Source: Haplomitrium mnioides (lineage: Eukaryota > Marchantiophyta > Haplomitriopsida > Calobryales). From it: a stretch of DNA of 38,988 bases. Position 1 is the stretch's first letter. Every line of letters begins with the position of its first letter. The position numbers and the translations under genes were made by a program. Below the pieces are notes generated by a model. It was given only the letters and a program-made list of their open reading frames with translations, was not told where the DNA came from and ran no database searches. Location: NCBI GenBank assembly GCA_049999725.1, contig JBNGIS010032428.1, forward strand, positions 34,701-73,688, given 5' to 3'. Below, in pieces: positions 29,532 through 38,988 of this stretch.

Positions 29532-31743
29532 TGTCAACCCCTTACTTCAGGCTTTAACCCCCAAAGGTGCCACTTTGGAAGAAAAGGGCGGCATATCGGG
29601 CCTCAAGTTCTTTTGTGAGATGGCTCCACATCCAAGTTTTCTCTCTGAGGTCTTAAGGAATCTCAACTTCGCATTATAGACCCTTCCACCTATTCACAAT
29701 CACTCAAAGGACTAATCTTGCTTATTTACACACACATCCGAAGTACATTTGGTTTCCAATCTGAAGTATATTTCAGGAATCCAAGAATGAACCAAGACAC
29801 CTTGCTTACAAAATAGACTCAAGGTTCAACACAGGAAATACAAAGGGGCCTGGCCTATAGTTCTGTCTCCTTCTAAGTAGTGCCTTCCTTGATTCCTATC
29901 AAGCTGAAATCATGAGTTGCTCCGAATCCGAAGTACTTTGCAGGAGATCCGAAAACAGGCAAGAAACCCGAAAAAGAACAAGACGTCCCAAAAGAGACAA
30001 ATCTATCTAACATAGCCCACACACACACTCTACACTTCACCACGAGATCTCTAATTCTAAGCGACCTCAATGTCACTAGGTCCGATGTTCAGCAACGGAC
30101 TTCTCTACTCCACCATAGCAGTCCCACCTTCCTTCGTTACCTCACCCACGCACCCCGTCCAGATAGTTTTTCAACTTCCCTCGTGAGAAGCCTTGAATTT
30201 ACTTCCTCATGCTCGGAAGAGGTCTTCATTAACTTCCACCTCAGGAAGATAGTCTTCTCGACTGCTGGCCAACCCACTCCACCACGAACCTTGACTAGAT
30301 CTTCTGCGTAGTATGCGGGCACTAACGCAGCCACTCCTCTCTTGGCTCCACTTGAAAGTTAAGACCAAAAACGCACTTTGAGCATTTCTGGGATTGATGC
30401 TCCTGCACAAATGACGCTGAGACAACCCCAAGATCCCCCCTAGGCAGCCTCTCCCGAATTCTAGACCGAAAGATCTCTCTTCCTCTTTAAGTGTTGATTT
30501 ACCTCTGAATGTTGGTCCACCTGCAGGGATGAGTACATCTAGATCGCCTAAGCCTCTAGAGCTCTCTGCCCAGCAATTCTCAACGCCCTTCCACTCCACC
30601 TCCACCCCCGCTTGCCCTCCTACACGAGTCCACTCGCTCCAAGTAAAGTCTCACTGGAAATCTCTCCTCTCTCCTTCGCTCGGTCCTCTCGTCCGAGATA
30701 GTTTTCACACACCTCTCATTAGCATCAACCCCTCAAACATTGAAGCAAGCCCATCTATACTCCCCCATGTAACCTTCCGAAGTGTTTCTTGTTTCCCCCC
30801 ATTTTGGCCATTTTTCTCGTTAGTAATGGTTTGTGGATGTGGTGACACTTGTCTGTACGATCAACGGTTGATCCGAAGAGGTCTGATCTGAAGTAGGTAT
30901 GGCCGATGAATATCCGAAGGATGATCCAAAGAGTTTGATGACCGGTCCGAAGTAGTCTGTTCCAAAGTTGATCACGGACTGGATCGAAGTTGACCGCGAA
31001 CTGGTCCAAAGTGCCTGTTCCGAAGTGGTCTATAGGACTACCCCAAAGTTGACCATAGGACTTCTCTGAAGTTGACCTCTTTTCAAAGTGTGCCGTTTTC
31101 AAAGGGGAAGTTGGACCACCGTGTTTGACTACCTGGTTCTGAAGTTGACTCGACTCGATGGGGCTCTGTCTGACACATTCTATCGGAGGGAATTTTGACA
31201 CCCCCCGATTCTTACTATAGAATTCCACCAAAGTAGTCGTTCGAGGGTCGCAGTGGTTTTGGACCATGGTGAAGCCCATCAATGCCTAAGGAACGAAGCG
31301 TCCCCTGATCCGTGGTGTCGTCATTGCTTTACGAGGGTCGTTGCATTCTCCTCGCTTCTCCCTATCCTTTTCTTTTGGTATGCTGGGGCATCTTCTCGCT
31401 TTTGCTTATGAATCTTCTCTTGACGTAATGCTAGGGCCCTATGGCTTACCTGAAGCTTCTCTCTTATGGTGCTGCATCGTCGATCATGTCTCGTCCCCTT
31501 GATTCTTCCTCCCTCGGTTCTCTATCTTCCTTTGCGCAAACACTTTTAGCGAGTACCCCGTCTTCCCTGTTCTAGTTCCAATTTCACCATTCGGATCGGA
31601 TAAGTAGGCCATCCACTCTTACTGACTGATATGAGATGTTCCACTACTTCTGGAGTATCTTAACACGTAAAAGTGGGGAAATGTTCCAATGTTGCTTCTG
31701 ATTTCCAAGAATCTTCACTAGCACCTCATTTCACCCGCTGATA
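29532..31743 (-). repeat. 3' LTR of element C (2,212 bp)
   Basis: On the minus strand it starts TATCAGCGGGTGAAATGAGG and ends GGGGTTGACA at 29532. It shares with B the CTTCGGATC/ACTTTGG units (about 30850-31080), the CGGTCCAACTTCCCC core (near 31105), and the conserved block (about 30170-30260). It is shorter than the LTRs of A because the tandem arrays are missing or reduced. Confidence 0.9.
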
Positions 31744-31746
31744 TAA

Positions 31747-31757
31747 TTCCCTCTTTT
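31747..31757 (-). promoter_or_regulatory. Polypurine tract of C
   Basis: AAAAGAGGGAA on the minus strand, followed by TTA and the LTR start TATCAGC, as in A and B. Confidence 0.72.
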
Positions 31758-31934
31758 AGTATGAAGTGTCCCCGCGAACACCTACCCTCCATTGTCGGTC
31801 TGCTGGTTGCTTTATTTGCTGTAGCCATGGTCTAGCTAGCGCCAAAATTGTAAAATTTCCAAACTCAAATTACAGCCCCTCAACATACTCACGCATCCAC
31901 CATGCCGAACTCATATATAAACTTCCTTAGTGGA

Positions 31935-33130
31935 TTGGCTTCGGACCCCCTCCTTCCTCCTCTCTATTAACATATCTCCTTAGGTGATCGTAATGTACCT
32001 TACTTGCGAATCACTCCCCCTCTAATGTTTGCATCTCAGCAGATCCGTTTCGATGCAACTTCCTTAGAACAAAGGGTCCCATCCACCTTGTGTGCAATTT
32101 CCCCTGAAAATGTATGAAGCGGTTGTCGTACAACAGCACCAGGTCTCCCTCACAATGTCCATCGGCTTTAATCCCTTATCATGTTGCTTCTTCTACAATT
32201 TATGGTGGTGTTCCACTCGCCCTTGAGCTTGCTCCCTTGCCTCTTCCAATTCTTCCAGTTGATACAGCCTTTCCCTTCTACTCTAATCTTCCGCCATCCT
32301 CTCGTCCTCCAAAAGTTTTCTGGTTGGTACTTTGTACTCCACTGGTACCAGCGCGTGTTGTCCAAAGACCAAGAAATAAGGATAGTAACCGTTGGTGGTC
32401 TTGTAGGCCAAATTATAAGTGTGTGTTGTTGTAAGCAACTTGAGGTCCCAATCAACCTTTTTGCTGCCATCGTCTTGCCGAGGATCTTGCCCATGATCCC
32501 GTTCACCCTCTCTGTCAATCTGTTTGCCTTCGGATGGTAAGCTGTTTTGCGGCGGTGCTTGATTATGTACCTCGATGTCAAATCCTGGATCACCTGTTGA
32601 TGAAATTCGTGCCTTGATCACTAACCAGCTCTAGTGGTGGTCCAAATTTGCAAAACATCTGCTCGTACATGAAGGCTGCCACTATTTTTGCATCGTCCTT
32701 TCGGGTCGTTCTGGCCCCAACACACTTGGTGGCATAATCAGTGGCCAACAGAATGTACCTGTTTCCCCGTCAAATTGATGGTGCAATTGGCCCGATGAAA
32801 TCTATGCCCCATTTCTCAAAGGGTGCAAGCGGAATGATTGGAACCAATGGGTGATGCTCGTTGGCTGTTGGTTTCCCTGTCCTTTGACAGACATCGCATC
32901 TCTTCACACAGAAGTGCACATCCTTATGCAGTGTTGGCCACCAATATCCTGCATTCAACACTTTTTTTATCGTGGCATCCACTGCGAAGTGGCCTCCTAC
33001 TTCCTCTCCGTGTAAAGCCTGTATCACCACTTTGGCTTGGTCTCATTCCAAGCATCTTTTGATCATACCGTCGAGGCTATGCTTATGTAATACTCCCTTC
33101 ACCAGGAGATATGGTTTCATCTTTTAGAAA
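31935..33130 (-). pseudogene. Integrase of element C
   Basis: The N-terminal zinc segment is preserved: LHGEEVGGHFAVDATIKKV...CVKRCDVC (about 32880-33025). The DDE residues are visible as GIDFIGPI, LVSDQGTNFIN and LTERVNGIM. Single-base indels break the frame after FIN (near 32590) and after MAAK (near 32460), where translation moves to VDWDLKLLTTTHTYNLAYK. The C-terminal part is readable only in pieces, ending near 31935. Confidence 0.88.
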
Positions 33131-33228
33131 AATACTGTCGCCTCCTCTCTGTTGCTGCCCTTTGGAATTTGCACTGTCTAGAGGAATTCAACAATGTCGG
33201 TGTAATCCATTGGCTTCTCGGTTCTAAC

Positions 33229-33654
33229 TTAGAATAGATCCTCATCTGGGAAGGCGTCATCCACCTCCGCCTTATTGATTGGTCCAACCGCATTGGAGAA
33301 GAAATCAACATTGTTGTGCTTCTTTCTTGGTTTGATCCGCACTTCAAAATCAAACTCATGTAGGAGAAGCACCCACCTTGCAATCCAGCCTATCACATCA
33401 GGCTTATTCACCATATACTTTAGGGCATTGTGATCTATGTGAAAGATCACCTTATAATGTAGGAGGTAATGTCTGAATTTCCTTAACATATAGATGATCC
33501 CCAAGGCCTCCTGATCGGTGGCAGAGTAATTTTTCTCAGCAGTGGCCAACAACCTGCTGGCAAAGTAAATGGGATGGTCCATGCCCTTCTCATCTGCCTG
33601 GCTTAATATTGCCCCTATGCAGAAGCCTGACACGTCAATTATGACATGGAATTC
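33229..33654 (-). pseudogene. RNase H domain of element C
   Basis: ORF 33633-33229 reads MSGFCIGAILSQADEKGMDHPIYFASRLL, DQEALGIIYMLRKFRHYL (Glu kept), FHIDHNALKYMVNKPDV (Asp kept) and FDFEVRIKPRKKHNNVDF. An indel near 33655 separates it from the RT frame and disturbs the first catalytic Asp region. Confidence 0.88.
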
Positions 33655-34690
33655 CTTTCCTCAGCTTGGGCACGAGTATAGGGGCACTTGCCAGTCGCTT
33701 TTTCAACTCATGGAAGCTCGCCAGCCTCTCGAGGGTGGCCTCAAATGTACTGCCCCCCTTTGTGATTTCTGTAAGAGGTAATACCACTAAAGAAAATTGA
33801 TCGATGAATCTGCGGTAGTAGCCCACACATCCAAGAAAACCTTGCACCTCCTTTAGGTTGGTGGGGAATGCCACCCTTATCCAGATTCCGACTTTTTCCA
33901 GATCGACCTCAATGTCGCGATTGAAAATTCTATGCACGAGGAGTATTTCCTCTGTCACCTCGAAGAAGCACTTCCCTAGATGCAACTGCAGCCCTGTTTC
34001 CCATCACCGTTGGAGAGTAAGCCTCACATCCCACTCGTGGTTGCATATCTTCTTGTACACCACAAAGTCATCAATGAAGATTTCCAAGAATTTCCTCAAG
34101 TAGTCATGGAAGTTGTTCATCATCATCCGCTGAAAGGTTCTAGGCGCATCACAGAGTCTGAAAGATATTCTTTGGAAGGCGAACACTCCCCATTTCGTGG
34201 TGAACGCCGTCTTTAATTGGTCCTCCTCTCGAATCCAGATGTGACTGTATCCTGAATATCCATCCAAGAAGTTGTAGACCTCTTTCCCGGCAACCAAATC
34301 CAGCACCCCATTTGTGAAAGGTAAAGGGTAATAGTCTTTCTTGGTCGCATCATTCAGTTTTTGGAAATTGTGACACACCCTTATTTTTCGTTCTCCATAC
34401 TCACCAAGCTTCTTTGGCACAACTACTAGAGGGGACACCCACTCACTATTCAGAACTGGGTAGATGAAGTCTGCCTCCAAATATTTATCAATTTCCTCCT
34501 TTACCATCAAGGAGAATCAAGGGTTCATCCTATACTAGCGTTGTATCACTAGGATTGCTGTGGGTTTGAGGTCAATCTGATGTTCTCCCAATTCTTAGGG
34601 GACTCCTTTCAAGTCCACGTGGCTCTAGGCAAAAGCATCGCTGAAATTCGTAAGGAGGTGGATTAAGGCTTGCTCGGTGGTTTTGGGTAG
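33655..34690 (-). pseudogene. Reverse transcriptase of element C (catalytic FIDD intact)
   Basis: One frame covers 34510-33635 with a single stop near 34002. Motifs in order: KEEIDKYLEADFIY, SPLVVVPKK, YPLPF, YNFLDGYSGYSHIWI, KTAFTTKWGVFAFQRI, then FRLCDAPRTFQRMM (consensus PFGLCNAP, here mutated), the catalytic FIDDFVVYK (Asp codons 34072-34070 and 34069-34067), HLGKCFFEVTEEIL and FPTNLKEVQGFLGCVGYYRRF. It is the best preserved RT here, but the upstream frame (NFSDAFA-stop) is broken. Confidence 0.9.
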
Positions 34691-35545
34691 ATCCGATCTG
34701 ATATGGAATTCTCGCCTACTCGACAATCACCTATTTTTGTTGCGCCTTGCGCACTATTCCCACCTCATTCCTCCACTTGGTTCCGCCTTCTTGCGTCAAT
34801 GTTGCCAATTGCAACCCTGTTCCCAGTGAGTCGCTTCGAACTTTCCTCTCTTTCGCCTGCGTCCGATGACACATTTCAGACCTTTTAGGTTTTTCTGTTT
34901 ACATCAAGTGAGCACTTCATACCTCTCTTTTCTTTCGGCCTCAGTGGCCTCCTCATTTGCAAAACATTTAGAGGGCCCCCTCATGTTGGGTTTTGTTCCT
35001 ATGCACTCTGCCAGCTCTATCTGGTTGATGGTCACTACTACTTGTTCCGACAAACCTTCATCTGTAGCCTCGCTGACCATTTGGACCCAGTAGTGATACC
35101 ATGCTTCCTCCTCCTCTTCTGACCACTCGCTATCATACTCCTCTTCCACTTGTGTCTCCCCCAATGTGGCACCAGTCCATAGTGGACCATCGTTTTCTCA
35201 AGACCGAATACCAGAGTTGAGTTCCTCCAATTGTATAGGACTCGGGCTCCATATAGCCAAGGTCTTCCGATCAGCACTGGGTACGGAGAGACTCGAGCTG
35301 GGCACATTACAAAATAGTTTAACTTGAATTCCTTGCCTCCGATGAAAGTGGGTACTTGGAGTAGGGAGCCGAAAGGTTTAACTCGAGACCCATCTGCCAA
35401 TCTCATGATCCAAGCAGTGGGTTGGAATTTCCTAAACCACAATTTGTGAGCGGTCTCCTCAATTATAATGTTGACTCCAGCCCCTCTGTCCATTGGTACC
35501 AATGACAATGTGCACCCCGCTATCTAAATGTCAATTTCAGGAGCT
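34691..35545 (-). pseudogene. Aspartic protease of C and acidic linker
   Basis: The protease (about 35545-35230) shows LVPMDRGAGVNIIIEETAHKL with a retropepsin-type D-x-G-A active site, RLADGSRVKPFGSLLQVPTF, GGKEFKLNYFVM and VLIGRPWLYGA. It is the best preserved protease of the three copies. An indel near 35200 changes frame into the acidic linker (VEEEYDSEWSEEEEEAWYHYW at 35164-34904), which ends in stops before RT. Confidence 0.85.
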
Positions 35546-37475
35546 CCTTTATCCTTGCACACCAATTGCAAATCCGCTTGGGCTCCTACACAGGGCAATC
35601 TCCTTCTCCTCTTCACTCCCATCAGCAATTACCTTAGTTGCCATTTGTACAAGGGACAATCCTTGATAAATTGTGTTACCGTAGCTATGACCGGGCAATC
35701 TCTCACGTCTGTTTGGATGTTGTAGGGGACTGGTTTCATTTCTCATACTTAAGCTGTAATGTTCGCCTCTAGTGGTTTGGGCTCTTCCTGCTGTTTATGG
35801 ACCTTCTTCAAGGTCTCAATCTCAGCCTCCTCTTCCTCCAAGGTATCCAATGCCTCCAATTGCTTCCTCACGTTGTCTTGCTGCTTGGGATAAAACCACT
35901 TTGGATTGTCCCGCTGGTAATCCAAATCGCTACGCGATGAGGATCCTAGAGCCACCCCCTTCTTAATTTTCCGCTCATTCTTCCACTGGCTCTTTTTCTT
36001 GGTCTTGGCTCTAGCTTAGGTTACCACCCTGTAGCAATCTTTGGGGGTTGGGGTCTCCCAGCCAAGCAGCTCAACTTCATCTTCCTCCTCTTCCTACCGC
36101 ACTGGCTCCCCCCTTTCCAATTCTACCAGATTAACTACTGCAGGTGGAGGAGGGTTTATGCTTGTGTAAGGAGCTAACTCGGGCCTTTGGTTGAGAGGGC
36201 AATTGACCGCCACATACCCCTCCTTCTTGCATTGGAAACACAATGAGTTTGGCTGGCCATAACCACTTTTCCGGGGCTCAGGACCATTTGAAGAAATGTG
36301 CCCCGGCTGGCCGCAATTTCAGCAGACCATGATGGTCATTCGAAGCGGTCTGGTTGCAACCCACCCACTTCATTGGCCCCCACTCACTCCTACAAGGCAC
36401 CCATAATGACCTCCCGTTGATCTGGTACACTGTTTCTAAGGCCTCTTCTAGCACATAATCGACTTCTTCCCTCATGAAGTCTTGTGCTTCTTCCCTCATA
36501 TAATAGATGGAGTTGGGCTCTGTAGGGCATTCTTGAGGTGAGTGGCCATGCTTATTGCACCTGATGCACCACACTCCTACTCGTCGAGTTGGGAGCGGCC
36601 AACCCTATGGTTTGATCCCTGCTAGGAGGATGTTCATCGCTTCCATCTTTGTGCTTAATTCATCAATCCGATCCTTCTCCATTGGCTTTCTGCTAGGCTC
36701 AAGTTCGAGTTCACCTTTCTTTGATTTCCTCTTCTTAGCCTCTATGTGGTGATGGAATTCCTGATCCTTTGCCAACTTCTTTTGCTTTTGTCCTTTCCTC
36801 TGTTTCTTTTTTCTAGAAGCCCGGTCCTCCTCCGAGCTGCTGCTATTCGAATCACCCTTGCTCTCCGAAGTGGATGTGTAACTCTCGTCCGTCTCTTCTT
36901 CGCTTCTTGATGTGTCCAAAGAATCTTTGGATTCATACCTCGTTCTTGTTTTTCTTCGGGAGCTAGTGATCGCAGCTTTGACATGGGATTTAGCCGCATT
37001 TACCGCCTCCTCAAGGGTCTGAGGGTTTGTCTACCTTACCCAGGTCCCTATTCTCTTGGGCAGAGCTGCAAGGAACCATGCTGTCAGCATTCCGTCGGTG
37101 GCTGGTAGATTCAGCTTCTGAGCCATTTTTTTGAATCTTTGTAGGAATCTTCTTACAGATTTCTTCTTCTTCATTCAGAGCTGACCCATCTTGATTAATG
37201 CTTATGTTTCTTCTCCAATTCCTCGAAATTCAGCCATGAATGTGGCTTTGAATGCTCCCTAGTCTTTTAATATTGTCTGGCAAATCCTTGTACCAGGGTT
37301 GTGCCTCTCCCTTCAAAATCACTAGCAAGATATCGATTTTCACATGGCTCTCACCATTTGCCGCTGCAGCATTTTCCAAGTCATCAAGGTCGTCCTTCGG
37401 CCATCCCTTGAAGGACTTGTATTTGAAATGGACTCTCAGTCAGGAAGGAGGCACCGAGTTGGTTATTGCAACACT
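35546..37475 (-). pseudogene. gag of element C
   Basis: The start codon equivalent is ATA (37466-37464) instead of ATG. The capsid-like part follows (FKYKSFKGWPKDDLDDLENA, with WL deleted relative to A), then MDTSRSEEETDESYTSTS and a Lys-rich stretch (36919-36605). Zinc knuckle 1, CIRCNKHGHSPQEC, is intact at 36568-36527. Knuckle 2 has Trp changed to a stop and its last Cys changed to Gly. Knuckle 3 reads CFQCKKEGYVAVNC with His changed to Tyr. The linker WETPTPKDCYRVV and a Glu-rich segment (35955-35749) lead to protease. Confidence 0.85.
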
Positions 37476-37652
37476 AGGCAAAGCCAACTCCACCCACAAG
37501 TCAATACCCCTCTCCACTCTTTCTCTCCTTGCTTACAATAGGATGCTTGTTTCTCCAAGCTTCTCACCCCCGTCCGAATCTAACCTTAGGGTCCTTTGTA
37601 CAAAAGATGATAATTTGGTCTTGGGTTGGTCTCAGGTTCTTGCAAACCTTTT

Positions 37653-37670
37653 GTCCTCCTTCTAGTGCCA
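37653..37670 (-). promoter_or_regulatory. Primer-binding site of C (tRNA-Asn-like)
   Basis: On the minus strand, TGGCACTAGAAGGAGGAC begins ten bases after the LTR end. It has two transitions relative to the family form. With A and B it allows the ancestral site to be read by majority. Confidence 0.75.
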
Positions 37671-37680
37671 AAAAAATGTA

Positions 37681-38284
37681 TATCAGCCCCCTCCTTCAGG
37701 CCCTAACCCCCAAAGGTACCACTTTGGAAGAAAAGGGCGGCATATCGGGCCTCAAGTTCTTTTGTGAGATGGCCTCGCATCCAAGTTATCTCTTTGAGGT
37801 CTTAAGGAATCTCAACTTCACCTTATAGACCCTTCCACCTATTCACAATCACTTAAAGGACCATTCTTGCTTATTTACACGCACATCCGAAGTACATCTG
37901 GTTTCCAATCCGAAGTATATTTCAGGAATCCAAGAATGGACCAAGACACCTTGCTTATAAAATGGACTCAAGGTTCAACATAGAAAATACAAAGGGCTCT
38001 GGCCTACAGGTTTGTCTCCTCCTAAGTAGTGCCTTCCTTGGTTCCTATATAGCTGAAATCCTGAGTTGCTCTGAATTCGAAGTACTTTGCAGGAGATCCG
38101 AAAAGGGGCAAGAAACCCGAAAAGGAACAAGACGTCCCAAAAGAGACAAATCTATCAACACATCACACACACATACTCTACACTTCACCACAAGATCTCT
38201 GATTCTAAGCGACCTCAATGGCACTAGGTCCGACGTTCAGCAGCGGACTTCTCCACTCCACAATAGCAGTCCCACTTTCCTTCG
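37681..38284 (-). repeat. 5' LTR of element C, truncated (604 bp kept)
   Basis: Homologous to 29532-30137 in the 3' LTR, including GGCATATCGGGCCTC near the end and the stretch at 38265-38284. Homology stops abruptly after TTCCTTCG at 38284, where TGTCAGCC begins. The remaining ~1.6 kb of this LTR is absent from the window. Confidence 0.88.
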
Positions 38285-38988
38285 TGTCAGCCAGATTTTT
38301 TTTGGTATTTTTCAAATTTTGGCGCTTTACTTGGTCTAGTACCGCAATTTGTGCCCAGGATTGATCAACCTGGTGCCCAAAGGCGGAAAAGAGGATCAAG
38401 TCAATGTAAAGATACGCCTAGAGTATGAAGAAAGTAGGTTATGTTGGAACCATCAGAGGAAAGTCCAATCGACATAGAAGACCGAGCGATCGATTGGAGG
38501 GCAGTTTGGACAAATGGAGAAGAGGGCTAGGCAATGAGGGTCGCGTGAGACAGTTCGATGGTTGATCAACAACTCCATTGCTGTGGGAAGTTCGGAAGGG
38601 TACTCTACTCCTCTTGTCCGAGAAAAAGTTTGGTGTTATATATTATTTTATAATATTTTATTATTATATATTATTATATAAAAACTGTTATTCTACAATC
38701 CGATAGTATGGGGATAAAAAAAGGGTACCATGTGGTCTATTATATTATATTATATTATATTATATTATATTATATGTTTAATAGCTAACCTTTCTCTCTC
38801 TTTGTTTTATTATTTAATATTATTTAATTTTTTATTTAATTTTATTATGGCTAAATTATTTTATTAATATTTAATAAATATTTTAAGTTTTCTATGTGCC
38901 TTCTATTCAATTTCTGTATTCTGCATTTTTATTTTTATTTTCTAATTATTATATTATATTATATTATCATTATTATATTTTAATATAT
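38285..38988. other. Unrelated AT-rich sequence cutting the C LTR
   Basis: Begins TGTCAGCCAGATTTTTTTTGG, the same eight bases that open the LTRs of this family, but nothing after that matches A, B, C or D. It may be the left end of another LTR element, or a rearrangement breakpoint. From about 38630 the sequence is strongly A/T-rich with simple repeats. No coding signal was found. Confidence 0.45.
38738..38775. repeat. TATAT pentanucleotide microsatellite
   Basis: Seven full TATAT units at 38741-38775 plus a partial one before. A second, shorter tract of the same kind is near 38946-38967. Confidence 0.9.

Larger units (their letters stand above)
29532..38284 (-). mobile_element. Element C: Ty3/gypsy retrotransposon, minus strand, 5' LTR truncated
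   Basis: Reading right to left: partial 5' LTR (38284-37681), PBS (37670-37653), gag, protease, RT, RNase H, integrase, polypurine tract (31757-31747) and 3' LTR (31743-29532). The internal region is 5,937 bp, close to A. It belongs to the same family as A and B and lies tail-to-tail with B across the DUF7869-type pseudogene. It has the only intact RT catalytic motif in the window, but carries frameshifts and stops throughout. The right end is cut at 38285 by unrelated sequence, so no target duplication can be tested. Confidence 0.93.

Noticed and set aside
38317-38326. TTTTGGCGCT, resembling the start of the family PBS
   Set aside because: It is not preceded by an LTR end, and the following bases (TTACTTGG) do not continue the tRNA-Asn complement.

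Overview
This window looks like nuclear DNA of a land plant, and almost all of it is decayed Ty3/gypsy-type LTR retrotransposon. I see no intact host gene and no tRNA, rRNA or CRISPR signal. The plant assignment rests on the pol type (protease, RT, RNase H and integrase, with no chromodomain seen), the very long LTRs, a primer-binding site that fits plant tRNA-Asn as I remember it, and dense nesting. The exact group is uncertain; a non-flowering plant is possible but unproven.

Layout. Positions 1-1302 and 13184-13985 are two halves of an older, diverged gag gene (called H here). It was split by element A (1308-13178, + strand), which has ~3.0 kb LTRs, a perfect 5-bp target duplication (TCCAA) and a degraded gag-pol. 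After an AT-rich strip (13986-14164) comes element B (about 14165-26368, + strand). B has a left-truncated 5' LTR, a 395-bp TG...CA insertion in its gag-pol linker (17806-18200), and a 1,301-bp solo LTR of the same family (D, 20891-22191, duplication GTACT) inside its RNase H. Removing both insertions leaves B with an internal region of 5,924 bp, against 5,923 bp in A and 5,937 bp in C. Element C lies on the - strand (29532-38284), with a complete 2.2 kb 3' LTR and a truncated 5' LTR. From 38285 to the end is unrelated AT-rich sequence with a pentanucleotide microsatellite.

Between B and C (26369-29530) is the only stretch that is not retrotransposon. On the - strand it holds a pseudogene of a cellular or cryptic-mobile protein carrying LQLDN...ENKN and GHTHDxID motifs, which I associate with the Pfam DUF7869 type. 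It is riddled with stop codons, yet its ~1.4 kb C-terminal part reads in one frame without an indel. Its middle carries four short palindromes.

How the parts work together: A, B and C belong to one family with the order LTR, tRNA-Asn-like PBS, gag (three CCHC zinc knuckles), aspartic protease, RT, RNase H, integrase, PPT, LTR, encoded mostly as one frame. All shared LTR ends are variants of TGTCAGCC...GGCTGACA. None of the copies can be autonomous. LTR lengths (1.3-3.0 kb) differ because internal tandem repeats expand and blocks are deleted. A run of 10 Ns at 26040-26049, flanked by an identical 47-bp duplication, is an assembly join.
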